Assembly: GCA_037126765.1 (NCBI GenBank)
Contig: JBBCBC010000017.1
Coordinates: 24,667,916-24,731,915, forward strand
Length of the DNA: 64,000 nucleotides
Reading direction: 5' to 3'
Source: Stenogyne calaminthoides
Lineage: Eukaryota; Streptophyta; Magnoliopsida; Lamiales; Lamiaceae
The notes beneath the pieces are model-generated. The model was not told where the DNA came from and did not search any database. It saw only the letters and a program-made list of their open reading frames with translations. This document shows, piece after piece, positions 39,421-50,650 of the stretch; the first letter of the stretch is position 1, and each line of letters starts with the position of its first letter. A program made the position numbers and the translations under genes.

Positions 39421-40330
39421 TTAAGGTAATCTCACTACCGGTTTTCTTTGGTTCATATAGTTTTTCTTCCAAAATCTAAAGTGGGTGCGGATGTCCACCT
39501 TTTGATCTGGAACTATAGAACATACACCTTTTTTTGTTCCTTGGGGTATCCTACAAAACAACCTTAATTCTCGATCGAGAATCCAATTTACGGTTTCCTT
39601 GTCCAACACGCAGGTAGGACACCCCAAAAGTTCTCATGTGTATCATACTTAGACTTGCGCTCGGTCCACAATTCTTTGGGGTTCGGGAACCGATTTGGAT
39701 AGCACCAAGTTAGAATGTAAGTCATTTGTTTTCCAAGGCATGACCCGTAAGCGACTTCGGGAAGATCCGTATAACTCATCATTGATCTAACCATTTCCAA
39801 AAGAATTTTGTTGCTTCGCTCTGGCAAACCCGTTTTTGTTGAGGGGTTCCGGGTGCGGTGAGTGGGATACAATCCCTTCATCAGATAAGTAGTTCAAAAC
39901 TCATCTCTGAGGTATTCGCCTCCACGATCAGATCGTAGAGACTTGATACGTTTTTCCATATGATTTCTGCTTGAGCCTTAAATTCTTTAGAATTTCTCAA
40001 AGGTCTAGATTCATGCTTCATAAAGAAAATGTATCTTGAATAATCATCAATAAAATTACTCATAACCTCCTCTTGCTTTGGTTGACATTGAACTACGTAC
40101 ATCTATGTGAACGATCTCTAACACTTCTTTAGCCCCATTCCCCTTGGCTCCAAATGCCATCTTGGTCATATCACCCTCCAAACATGATTCGCAGGTTGGA
40201 ATCGGTTCAACTTGGAGAAGCCCTAGTGAACCGTCTCTTACCAACCTTTGGATCCTCTTTGGATTTATATGACCCAATTTATAGTTGCTAAAGAAGTGTC
40301 TCGTTCACGTCTGATGAACGCTTTCTTTTC
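39421..40330 (-). pseudogene. element B GAG-pre-integrase and integrase
   Basis: MGHINPKRIQRLVRDGSLGL and CESCLEGDMTKMAFG (40056-40277) form the His/Cys zinc-binding GAG-pre-integrase part. The core follows with FIDDYSRYIFFMKHESR (39881-40102), a damaged RSDRGGEY region near 39925, and a block at 39588-39881 with RSNKILLEMVRSMMSYTDLP and EVAYGSC. The C-terminal part near 39540 is frame-shifted. The role is insertion of the cDNA into host DNA. The catalytic Asp of DDYSRY is visible; the second Asp and the Glu need frame repair. Confidence 0.82.
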
Positions 40331-41089
40331 TCGAAAACAGTTGATGTGTTATAGGATACATTTCGTGAGTGGTGTGCACAGTTAATTGTATAGAGATTTT
40401 CCATCAATGTCCCGTAATAGATACACTCATCATTTCAAAAATGATGTCATTCTTATTAGAAGAAACTTAGTGTCCTTTAATCGAATTTTAGAAACTGAAA
40501 GTGAATTCTTTCTAAAACTGGGAACATAAAGATAATCTCAAAAAAACTTTATCTTCAAAAGATATGTGCACTTCTCCCACTTCTTTAACTGCTACTTTCA
40601 TGTAGCATTGCAATGTTTGCTACTTATGTAGTATTGCAATAATCATTACTATCGTAGCATTGCAATATCTCCCACTTACGTAGCATTGCAATGTCTTCTA
40701 CTTTCGTAACGTTGCCCAGTGTGATGAGGATCTCACTCCCACTATGTTGCCGGATCATTTAGAACCCGTGAAGCCAACATGATTAGTGGATCTCGTGATC
40801 AACCACCCACTTAATGAGAAGTATACGCCGCTAAACAAGTTTCAACAACTAGTGCGTGAGAATTACCTTTCTTTCCGTCCCTTTTGGGGTTGGAACAGCA
40901 AAACCTCAATTGTCCTCTCTCACCGCAGGCTTAAGCACTTCCTCTTTGGATTTTCCTTGACACAATAAGCATTCCTCATCTTACCATTGCCCTTCGGCAA
41001 CATTGAGTTTTATTTTTTATGGCCTTTGGTCCCTTTCTTTATCTTGCCTACCCTTAGCCTAGAAAAATGAAGACGGACCACTTGCCAAA

Positions 41090-41560
41090 TCAAAGCTTGA
41101 GTTTGGTGCCTCTTCATCATTTCTCGCCGAGACCAAAAGCTTGCAACAAATTAGCTAGCGAGGCCAAAATGCTCAAAAAACTTTTTGGGCAGAGAGTGAA
41201 GTACCAAATTCATCTGAGTCTCCAGATCATAATCTGCACTCAGAATCTCAAGTTTGTTCAGATGGGCCATCTATTTTGAGGACGTAATCCCTTACGGGTT
41301 TTTCCTCCACCATTTTCAAATGACGACATCTCTCAAGAAGGTGATCGACGAGTCCCGCATGTTTTGACTCGTCCGGTTGGCTCATCTCGATTTTTTTGTG
41401 TCAAAATCCACTTGTGCTTTTGTGCAGTTAGGACAATTATAATTTTCCAATCAATATAGTTTCCATACATATTGTATTGACTTTAAGTATAGTAACAGTG
41501 GATTAAAAGGTAACGACATGCTGAACTGAAATAAACAACTATATGCAATATCACAAGTAT
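41090..41560 (-). pseudogene. element B gag, heavily damaged
   Basis: Minus-strand sequence parallels the copia C gag (32150-32920): pieces correspond to AHLNKLE, a following ETQ...LHSLP segment and the start region near 41520 (GTCGTTACC, equivalent to the MSQPFNSL start of C). No frame exceeds about 40 codons. Comparison with C shows most breaks at positions that are CAG or CTG in C. Confidence 0.6.
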
Positions 41561-42949
41561 ATCACAAGGTTCGATCACATTCATCATATTTAAAATCTCA
41601 AAAAAAATATGAACAATGCATCAGCCAACATCTCAAAACAGTTTAAATAAGCCACGTTGGGTGGGTCATTATTTAAACACATTCAAGCAGGTTACAAACA
41701 AGAACAATTACAAACCTTTAATATCCAGATTAATAGTTGGCTCCCACTTGACCAATATAAAATTGACAGGGACTTCGGAGAAGTATATGCATATCAATTT
41801 TATACCTAAGTAATAACCATGATTAAATACAGGATTACTATTTCGCTTTGATCGAGCCTCGTTGGGAGGGTCATCGTCGCCACTAGTAATAACCCACAAT
41901 CATCCGTTTGGAATTCATTCATGTGAAACCTATCTTTTGATCGTCCTGGGTTGGGGAATTTCTCCAAAAGAATTCACAAATAAATAAATCATGGAGGTCA
42001 AAATTAATTAAATTTTATTATCCTAATTAAATTGTCAATTAATTATTTAAAAACATACTTAGTAATTTTGAAGTTGAGATTTTTCAATTTGGCAACCCTC
42101 ATGCAAAACACATTTAAACAAATTAAATAAAGCATAAGATAAGACAAATAAAATCAAGCAAAAACAGTAAAAAAAATAAACATATTGGGCACAAATTATC
42201 CAATTGTCATGGTTTGATTTTTCTTGGCTTGATCTTGAAGAAACACGTCTCGAATTTCTCCCACTCGTTCGTCTCGAAAAAATACTTTGTCTCGAACCGC
42301 CACGCCAAGTCGCAATGGGATGCACGCCCACATCCGCCGGCCATTGCCTAGAGATCTCAGACGCTCGGCGGCTCGGGTGATCTTCCCGACTTACTTGTAC
42401 TCAGGCATTGTCGACAAAAGGCTTAAGATATCTCGTGACGACTTCATGTCGTCGCACTTCAAGATCCGTAGCCACAAGGCGCTCGCCTCACTGATTTGAC
42501 TCGAGCGCCAGACTGTAGCAAGACGTTATAAATCTCGCGTCTTCGCGTGCAAACCTCTCGGCCAAGATGCCTAAAATAAGCGGCAGGCGTCTTACGCCCG
42601 GGTTCTAGATTTCGTCCTTTAATTCTTGATGTCTTCGATTTCCGATCCGTTACAATTTATTTACAAAAATAAATAAAACCTAGATTCAGACTAGTCTATT
42701 ACATTGATCAAATCAAAACAAATCCTGGTCTACTGCGTGGATTTTCTCAAGAGGCAAAAACAAATCCGAATTAATTAAAAAAAAAAACCCACGCTTATAT
42801 GCATACAAAATAAAACATTAAAATCCATGACAATTGGATACCGCAAAAGCAGATCAAACAGTTCTACTATCCAATTTAAATTTTAATGTCCACTTAATTA
42901 AATTACAATTTAAAAATTGAGTCCAAAAAAAGTTGGCTTTGATACCAAT
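41561..42949 (-). other. element B leader
   Basis: Non-coding leader between primer-binding site and gag, homologous to 32941-34442 in element C. A GC-rich island spans about 42290-42600. No conserved frame between the two copies was found by eye. Confidence 0.6.
42936..42947 (-). promoter_or_regulatory. primer-binding site of element B
   Basis: Minus-strand TGGTATCAAAGC lies two bases inside the 5' LTR end (CCCCAACA). It matches the initiator-Met tRNA complement TGGTATCAGAGC except at one base. Confidence 0.88.
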
Positions 42950-44797
42950 TGTTGGGGAATGTGTTACATGATCTATTCGGGTGAATATTTAAATACAAAT
43001 TTAATTCATTAATTATTACTAGCATGAATTAATCCTATATTAATTCAAATAATAATTACAACAACATATCATGCATATAAAAAGCCACGTAAAACCTACG
43101 CGACGCGGAATCTACGGGTTTACGTGAACGTTACCTCCGGGACGGCAAGTGGCTTTGGTCGGACGGACTAACCAAAAGGACTTCCCAAGTATTCCCTTAG
43201 CCCTTGCTCGACAATCCGTGGAAGGATACTCATGAACAATTAACAAAAGGAAAAAAATAAACTTTGTTGCACCACTTATGTGGATTTGCTAATATTTCCA
43301 GCACATGGAATTGTTCTTGGGAATGAACTAATCATCCCCTATATATAGGAGGGAGGGTGAACGAAATTTGTGTGTTTTTTCAATGTGGGAAAAGACTTTT
43401 CTTGGTCACCAAGAAATCTTGAATATATCCCGTATTTTCTTTTTCCCATAATTAAAATATTCCACAAAAAATCCACCTCCTCTATTTTATGGAATTTTCG
43501 AAAATATTAGTGTGCAAGAATCCAAGATTTGGATCTTCTTGAATTTATGAGATATTCTTGTATTTCAAGAAATACATATCTTCCATAATATGTTTTCAAG
43601 AAAATTAAGAAAATCTTTCTTGCCCACTATATTTCCAAAATTTCGAAATTTCACTATGTATAACCAAGTGGGAGATTTCTTGAATTTAATGAGACAATCT
43701 TGTATTCCAAGAATACATATCTTCATTCCATAACAAAATTCAAAGAAAATCTTTCTCCCTCTTTTATCCATAATTTTCGAAAATAAGAGGAAATATAAGC
43801 AACAATATTTATTTTATTTTAATCACCTTTTTAGGTTATTGGACTATATGTTGGGCTACTCGGGGGGCCTTTAGGAGAATTAAGATTGGACCTTCTAATG
43901 GATCTTGAATATCTAATATTGAGCCACAATATAATTCAAGCCCATAAATATTAATTAATCCCACTACATAATTAATATTGAACTATCCATCTTAACCCAT
44001 ATTACGATCCAATATGGCTCCGGTCATTATTTCCGTGTTTAAGATTATCTAGCCCATTAATTAATTCAAGCCTTTGAAATAGCTTTCCGTGAATTAATAT
44101 CTTTTGTCCTTGGTCGAGGAACGGTTCAACATTATTATCCATACCTAAAACTAATTCCACTTGCAAGATTTGGTATGATAAAACTTATGAACCTCCCAAG
44201 GGGGCAAATCAAGCAAGCGTATTTCGCACACGATTCTTTCGATTAAATCTTAGCAATCACATGTGACCAATAATATTGCCCAAGATAAAAAGTATTGAAT
44301 CTCTCTCGATTCGCTACCCATGATAAGTCAAAGCAATAGTTACCGATCCCACGTGATCCTATTTAAGGGGACGAAGGTTAAGAAACAACGAACCACCGAG
44401 GTCTAATTCTTCCTTGTTCAAATCTGAAGAATTTATCCTCCTCAGAGGTCCTATTCAACAGATCGATCATGCACTAGTGTAATCTCTTGGTCAAGACAAA
44501 CCAATCGAGCCTTACACCTCAACCTTTCGCGATGGTTGTTCATTTCCATCTAGGTCGTGAATGGCGCACTTATAGTTACAAAGCGGATTTGTTAATTTAA
44601 TCTTCGTGATCGGGTATCACTAAATTAACTACAAATGTAAACGTCATTTAATTATTGAACGCTTATGCAAGAAATATATATAACATTCATTCATATTTAA
44701 AGCATCGATGATAAACAATTTATTTCAATAAATAAGTTCGAAAATTAGGTTTCGATTATACAAAGTAAAAAGCATACTTTTCAGTATAATCCCAACA
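42950..44797 (-). repeat. element B 5' LTR
   Basis: 1,848 bp. TATA region CTATATATAGG at 43339-43349 in the direction of the element. In its outer 1,030 bases I count 4 CAG/CTG triplets against 21 in the homologous copy at 62971-64000. The TSD TAAGA follows at 44798-44802. Confidence 0.92.
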
Positions 44798-44802
44798 TAA
44801 GA

Positions 44803-45209
44803 AATAACGAGCCACTGAGGTCTAATTCTTCTATATTTAGTACTGAAGAATTTATCCTCGTTGTAGGTCATATTCAGCGCATCATAATGCACTAGTGTAA
44901 TCTCTTAGTCAAGACAAGCCAATCTGAGCCTTACACTTCAACCTTTCACGATGGATTGTTCATTTTCATCTAGGCTGTGAATTTGTACTTATTTACAAGG
45001 AACTGTTAATGTGATCTTCTGTAATCTGGTATCACCACATTAACTACAATGTAACACGTACTATTTATTGAATAGATATGCAGTAAATATATATAACATT
45101 CATTCATATTTAAAGCAACATGTGATAAATAATTTAATTTCAGTAAATAAGATAGAAATTCAGTTTGGTTATACAAAGTAAAAGCATACTTTCCAGTATA
45201 ACCCTAACA
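44803..45209 (-). repeat. copia C 5' LTR, outer part
   Basis: Continuation of the LTR interrupted at 35745. GAGCCACTGAGGTCTAATTC, ACTGAAGAATTTATCCTC and ATATATATAACATTCATTC landmarks align with element B's LTR. It ends CAGTATAACCCTAACA, directly against hAT subterminal repeats. Confidence 0.85.
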
Positions 45210-45383
45210 ATAAGCTCGATTAGGCTCGCGAGCCCATCGAGCCTAGTATTTAGGAACTCGAACTCGATAGCTACTTGAGTAACTCGAACTTGACTCAACT
45301 CGATTATACTCAAGTCAATTTTGATCTTTTTACGAATCGAACCTGAGTAGCTCGCGACTTGGCTCGACTCACTTATACCCCTA
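45210..45383. repeat. hAT right subterminal region and terminal inverted repeat
   Basis: Dense CTCGA/GCTCG motifs (AGCTCGATTAGGCTCGCGAG, ACTCGAACTCGAT) end in CGACTCACTTATACCCCTA, followed by TSD GTCACATG. Such motif clusters are the usual transposase-binding sites of hAT ends. Confidence 0.88.
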
Positions 45384-45391
45384 GTCACATG

Positions 45392-46839
45392 TCAGAGGAG
45401 AAACAGATAAAAAAATAGAGGGGGAAGCAGATGAAAATGGAGAGATTGTCGTTTTGTTCATACAGTAACACACATTTCTCTTTACGATAATATATTTGTG
45501 TGTAAATTAACATAATATTTAATACCTGCAAGTGTGTGTTTTTGTTTTTTCAGAGTGTTGTCAAATATGTTATACAAACATACACGACAACATATAACAG
45601 CTGAAGACTTAAAAACACTTTGCAAATGAATTCAAAATGTTGTATAGATTTAATTCAGTGTATACGAGTCCCATGGCTAAAAACTTCACTATAACAAAGT
45701 AGTGACACAAACAAGGACCTTTTACAAAATCTTAAAAGGTATAGTGTAAAAACACACTTCTCTAAACTATCTTTTTTACAGGTAAGGTAGCGATCATATT
45801 CGACCTAACATACAAGACAAAAAGACCCAATGTTGATAGGAATGATTTTAGGCATTCGACCAACACATATGGAGAAGACATTGACCCTAACAAAAACTAG
45901 ATGCACTAAGCACTCATTAATGTCTTGTTTCTTGTGTGTTCCTCAATGTTTAGTGTTTCATGCAGTGTGTATTTATAGGCCACAAAATTCAACTACATAT
46001 CCCATCCACTAGGGGTTTGGGATGACCTAGAAATCATTCCCCACTAACTCCATGTTCTCGATAATTACCCATGTTCTCCACAACTCTCACTTTTATTTTA
46101 TCTGCAACCGCTTGACTTAAACACTTTTGTAAGTCATCAACATGTACACAAGAACATCGTGGACAACATAAAATATTCGAAGTTAGTGTTAGGATAAAAA
46201 ATAAATTGATGTTGTCAGAAATGTTGAACAACATTTTGGACAACTAACTAGATCTCAACAGTAAACCTGCAGACTTAGTAAACTAATACATGAAAGTCAT
46301 ATATGTTTTCTGTAAACAATGAGACAACATAAATGCAAAATATTTTATTATGGTACGTCCAAATGGTGATCTCCATGTATCCTATAAAGTAAGATCCATT
46401 ATCCATTATGTAACTTCCTTTAAACATGATTAGTATCTTCCCATATACTTTTAACTTGCTTCCACTATTAAACCAACTGTTTTCCATTATCCAATATTTT
46501 CTAGAATATTCTCTACATATTATCTCGCAAAACACAACAAGAGAAATACCAAACATAATTACAAGATGTTGGTTGTGAAAGAAATGACAAATTATTGATG
46601 TTGTCACACATTAGTTATCACATTAAAAGCAACATCAACAAAAACCTAACATAAAAATATGTGTACTGAAAAAATAAGTATGTGTTATTTGTCCTTATAA
46701 TAACACATATATGTATTTATATATAGTAACATATATTTTTTATTATAATAACACATACCTCGTAGTGAGTTCTGTTGTTTTGCCTTTGCACAAATTTTAT
46801 AGAAATAGTGTGAGATTAGAGAGATTTCGATATAAATTA
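45392..46839. other. spacer; possible old minus-strand LTR with TATA box
   Basis: No coding region. Around 45965-45985 the minus strand reads GTGGCCTATAAATACACAC, a good TATA box. The sequence downstream to about 45640 (with CACTACTTTGTTATAGTGAAG) resembles the R-U5 part of plant copia LTRs. A possible LTR start, TGTTGAGATCTAG on the minus strand, lies at 46261. I could not find a matching duplication, so this is only suggestive. Confidence 0.35.
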
Positions 46840-46841
46840 TA

Positions 46842-47114
46842 CTCCCTCCGTCCACCAATCTTATGTCTGATGCTTTTGGCACATGCTTTAAGAAAAAAAT
46901 TGATAAAGTAGATAAAGTAAGAGTATTATAGGGTATTGGGTGGTCCATTTATAGATAAAGTGATTATTTGTGAGTAAAGTACAATGACATTTGATGTAAT
47001 TAAGTGGTGATTGGGGGAAAAAGATAAATCAACTTTTGCCAAAAATGGAGTGTGCATAAGATTGGAGGATGAACGAATAAGGCAAGTGTGCATAAGATTG
47101 GTGGACGGAGGGAG
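46842..47114. mobile_element. Stowaway MITE, 273 bp
   Basis: Perfect terminal inverted repeats of at least 24 bp: starts CTCCCTCCGTCCACCAATCT, ends AGATTGGTGGACGGAGGGAG, with TA target duplications at 46840-46841 and 47115-47116. It is non-coding and AT-rich, and would be moved by a Tc1/mariner transposase encoded elsewhere. Perfect TIRs suggest a recent insertion. Confidence 0.95.
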
Positions 47115-47116
47115 TA

Positions 47117-47853
47117 TCTTTTAGGATTTGATTAGTAGCATATTTTTTAAGATTTGATTATTAGCATATCTTATTATAAAATCTATAATATCTCATATAA
47201 TGAATGATTTGGATTAAAAAAATTAAATGTATAATTGAGATTAAATTTAAAATTAGAGTTATTGAGATTAAAGACATTTTGAAATAGTGTGATCTGACTT
47301 TGCCTAAAAGTTTATCTTTGTCTATATATTAAGTGTTGAAGATGAAGATTGAAGATTGAAGATTGAAGATCGAAGATATAATGTTTTATTATCATAAATA
47401 CTCAACTCGAGAGGCTCGCGAGCCTAATCGAGCTTGCACAGTTTTTACTATTATGCCATTAATTTTACTAAATATATATTTAAATTTTAATAATATATTT
47501 TATACTAGAATGTAGACCCGAGTATTACTAGGTATGAAATAAAATAAAATTAATACTATTATCTTTTAAATTATATATTTAAAAAGTACTAATTTTATTA
47601 ATTTAGCTCAACAATAGTCATGTTTTTTAAATTTTAAATATTTTATAAATACAATATGTAGGTTTTATGATTCGAAAATTATAAATCATCAGATATTATA
47701 ATTTTAAAAAGGGTTTATAATGATTATATTAAAGATACATGTGGGTGGTAGTAATTTTATGCAAACCTAATATTATAATTATTTAATATTTTTATTTTAA
47801 GTATAATATTAAAATAATTATGTTCAAAATTTTATATTTCAAGGTATATATAT
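47117..47853. other. AT-rich spacer with a hAT-end fragment
   Basis: At 47401-47436 CTCGAGAGGCTCGCGAGCC and AATCGAGCTTG repeat, in inverse orientation, the right subterminal sequence of the 16.5-kb hAT (45211-45245, AGCTCGATTAGGCTCGCGAG). A GAAGATTGAAGATTGAAGAT short tandem repeat lies just left of it (47338-47375). No gene is visible. Confidence 0.5.
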
Positions 47854-47861
47854 GTTGGATG

Positions 47862-48495
47862 CAGGGGCGGACGCTGAAATGTACTCCAGCCAGAACAAAA
47901 AAATACCGATAAGAAATATATAAAATAATTAATTAATAATTAATAATTTAAATTACAATTGACCATGACAGCTTGTTAAATTAGCATTCCTCCATTCATT
48001 ACAGTGTCTAATTTTTACACTACAAACAAATATAGAATTGGAATTTCTAACATGGTACGAAATTTTCCTACAAAATAGTTACATCTTTTTTTTAAGGGAG
48101 TTACATCCTTAAATACCTAACAAATTGCCTATGATATTTTAATATTCTAGGCAAGCATATTGCCTACGGATTCTTAAAGGCAAATAATTAACCTACGAGC
48201 AAATTGCCTACATATTTGTAGTTTCCATAGGCAATACATTCGTAATTGGGGATTGAAATTGTCTATATAATTAAGAAAAATTTGTGGTAGACAATCATAA
48301 CTATTTAAGGACGAAATTATTTTCGTTGGAAATTCCATAGGTATGCATGTTGAATTTTTTTTAGGCAATTCTCTATTTTTTTGTAGTGTTAAAAGTATTT
48401 ATGAAATTTTAAAAATTTTGAGGAGTATATACGGTATTTCGCACTGAAATTTGAGGTGGGACAATTGTCCCACCTTGCCTCTATATACGCCAATG
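47862..48495. mobile_element. hAT-type MITE disrupted by a CACTA MITE
   Basis: The left end CAGGGGCGGACGCTGAAATG carries the hAT-like CAGGGGCG terminus; the right end is ATACGCCAATG. Flanking 8-mers are GTTGGATG (47854-47861) and GTTGGATA (48496-48503), seven of eight bases identical. Removing the nested 371-bp element leaves a MITE of about 260 bp. Confidence 0.7.
48018..48388. mobile_element. CACTA-type MITE nested in the hAT MITE
   Basis: Starts CACTACAAACAAATATAG and ends CTCTATTTTTTTGTAGTG, so both ends carry the CACTA signature. TSD is TTA (48015-48017 and 48389-48391). The subterminal motif ATTGCCTA(C/T) occurs several times in both orientations, as expected for CACTA transposase-binding repeats. 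It has no coding capacity. Confidence 0.88.
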
Positions 48496-48503
48496 GTTGG
48501 ATA

Positions 48504-49040
48504 TGCGAGGATAATGCTAATTTATTCCATATATTATTGATAGACATATCATATCTATAACTCTTATCATCTTTCTGAAAATATCAATTACTCCCTCCGT
48601 CCTGATTTTCAAGTTAGGTTTAATTGATTATGTTGCATCTATTTGATAGATATGAGTTGAGTGAATTAAGTTATGTTTTGTATTGAGTGACAGGAATTAT
48701 TTAGCAAATTTTGATGATTAACCATTAATGAAATTTATATAATTGTTATATAAGTGTAACCACGTGCTCCTTGAAATAACAGATTAATCTTAGAATTATA
48801 TATGTTTCATTGATATAAGAAATACACATTCAATTACTCATAATAATCTGTATGATTGGTTTTGGTAATTAGAAATATAGGATAAAAACTATTGGAAATA
48901 CATTATGTCAATTTGCATTTTAATGGAAATAAGCTAATCTTCAATTCATTATCGTAACTGAAGAAACGAAATTGATTAAAAATGAATCATAAGCAGGTGG
49001 ATGAATATAAGTAAAAATAAAAGACAAATTTATGATTTGG
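48504..49040. other. spacer with a Stowaway half-element
   Basis: At about 48592, TACTCCCTCCGTCCTGATTT is a Stowaway left end, but no matching inverted end follows, so it is a truncated MITE. No gene. Confidence 0.5.
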
Positions 49041-49045
49041 AGTGA

Positions 49046-50650
49046 CGTAGGTCCCGAACGAGTTTTAGTGAGGCAGAAGTCTAGAGGGGATGGGTGAATA
49101 GACTTTTGAAACTTTTTCATGGATCAGGTGTGAATAGCAAGTATGCCTGATCAGAGTGTGTGTGAATAAGTTTGAACTGATATCCAACTTACCGATCGCC
49201 TGAGGGCCGATCAGTTCGGTGTCTATCAGTTTAACTGATGTGCGGAAGATAAGATTAACCCATGCGAAAAACTAGTTTTCTCAAATTAGATTCTGAGTAA
49301 TCTGTATTGGATCAGATGACAAAATGTCAAACTGATCAGATCAGTTGCTTGGTGCAAATCTGATCCAGACTTAGAATATGCATGTAATACTTAAACAAGT
49401 AGTGTGCAGAATGTGTAAGGCAGGTAAGCAGATTCAGGCACACAAGATTTTTATAGTGGTTCAGACAACTTGTCCTACGTCCACTCTTCCCTATCAGCAA
49501 GGGCACCAACTTAACCAACTGGACTTAGTTTAATGTGTTAGTCCAACACAGTACAACAGATGTTTCAAGAGTTCTCACTCAACCAATCCCAGAAATCAGA
49601 ACTAGAAACCCTAGTCTGAAATCTTGCTAAACAAACTTAACCTAACTTTTGGTTTGGGTATAAGATTTGTTGTGTTCCAACTGTAAATCTATCCTAGTAT
49701 TTGGGTAGCCTAAAGCTAAAGGATAAGATTTCTGTGCTAAGAACTATGGGATGAACACTTAGAAAATATTCTTGATTTTGTGTTCTTCGTGCGGAAATTG
49801 CGGATAGCTTGAGCTTAATGATAATTTTCGTAACCTTACTATGAGGGTTTGATCTCATATATATAGGCACGAAATCGAACTAGCCGTTGGAGAGAAATTC
49901 ATATTTCGGTCTATTTAAGGTAGGATTGCAGGATGGATATGACTTGCACAGAGGCGGTATGGCCGAAAGCATGCAATCTTGTCCTTTCTAGCCGTTTGAC
50001 TATGAAGCGCCGAATCCCGCAATGTCAACTCCGTACATACGTGTCTCGCTCTCATTCGTTAACAAGTACACTTATTCAGTGTTTGATTTACCAACTCAGT
50101 TTGACATTCTTCTTATCTGATGAGCTCGTATGACTTTGGTGAATCTTGGGTTGTCACCTGATTGAGCTGACCTGATCAGTTAAAAACTGATTAATCTACA
50201 TGATTGAGTCTTCTGATGCAGGTTGTCTTAGCACAACTTGCAGACTCTATTTCGTTCTTCTGATGTAGATTATCTGAGGTCTTCTTTGTCTTGTTCTTCT
50301 GGTAGTCATCTGATCTTCAGGTCTTCTGAGTCTTCAGCTTCATGTCTCCACTTGATCATCTGACTAATCTGACTTGTTTGTTCTTCTGATCTTCTTGTCT
50401 TGTCTGATCTTCTTGACTTGTCTGACCTTTCTGATCTTCTGACCTGTCTGATCTTCTGACCTTCTGACTAGACCTATACATATTAAGTTCCCCCTCAATA
50501 TGTGACCTATTTAATACATCAATTGTTCTATACAGTCATTATCAACTGGTCACCTTAACTTGATTTCTAGATCATCAGTCAGCTAACAGGTCTGACTGGT
50601 CCTATTACAAGTGTTTTGGAACTTTCATCAAAACTATAATTTTCCCAACA
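49046..50650 (-). mobile_element. solo copia LTR, 1.6 kb
   Basis: The left edge CGTAGGTCCCGAACGAG (expected TGTAGG) and right edge ATAATTTTCCCAACA parallel the ends of the composite-element LTRs. The TSD is AGTGA on both sides (49041-49045, 50651-50655). No interior and no second LTR follow, so it is a solo LTR. A minus-strand TATA (CCTATATATATGAG) lies at 49855-49868. About 150 bp of imperfect TCTTCTGA/CTTGTCTGA repeats (50320-50470) lie upstream of the TATA, the position of the CTTGAGTCTTG-type repeats in the composite LTRs. Confidence 0.85.

Larger units (their letters stand above)
35746..44797 (-). mobile_element. complete 9.05-kb Ty1-copia element B
   Basis: Two LTRs of about 1.85 kb (35746-37595 and 42950-44797) with TGTTGGG...CCCCAACA termini, TSD TAAGA on both sides (35741-35745, 44798-44802), a primer-binding site beside the right LTR, a polypurine tract beside the left LTR, and gag, integrase, RT and RNase H in copia order on the minus strand. 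It inserted into the LTR of element C and is younger than C. By eye the LTR pair is very similar apart from damage at CAG/CTG sites. Confidence 0.92.
32086..45209 (-). mobile_element. copia element C, 3'-truncated, split by element B
   Basis: Gag (about 32086-32940), leader (about 32941-34442) and 5' LTR (34443-35745 continuing at 44803-45209) remain on the minus strand. Pol and the 3' LTR are missing, so the left edge is a deletion junction within the hAT. The LTR is split by element B with duplication TAAGA. The outer LTR end (CAGTATAACCCTAACA at 45209) touches hAT subterminal sequence. Unlike element B, this copy keeps its CAG/CTG triplets: I count 12 in the 407 bases 44803-45209. Confidence 0.8.
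28886..45383. mobile_element. hAT transposon enlarged to 16.5 kb by nested copia elements
   Basis: The left terminus TAGAGGTGTA and the right terminus, reverse-complemented, TAGGGGTATAAGTGAGTCG are typical hAT ends. Both are followed inward by dense GAGCTCGAGCTCGACTC-type subterminal motifs (28910-29055 and 45210-45375). Identical 8-bp duplications GTCACATG flank the element at 28878-28885 and 45384-45391, the hAT length. Its own DNA is 28886 to about 32080 plus 45210-45383; the rest is nested retrotransposon. Confidence 0.9.

Noticed and set aside
45640..46261. Minus-strand TATA box and LTR-like sequence as a second solo LTR
   Set aside because: The candidate ends TGTTGAGATC and ATACAACA do not carry matching 5-bp flanks, so it is noted only in the spacer entry.
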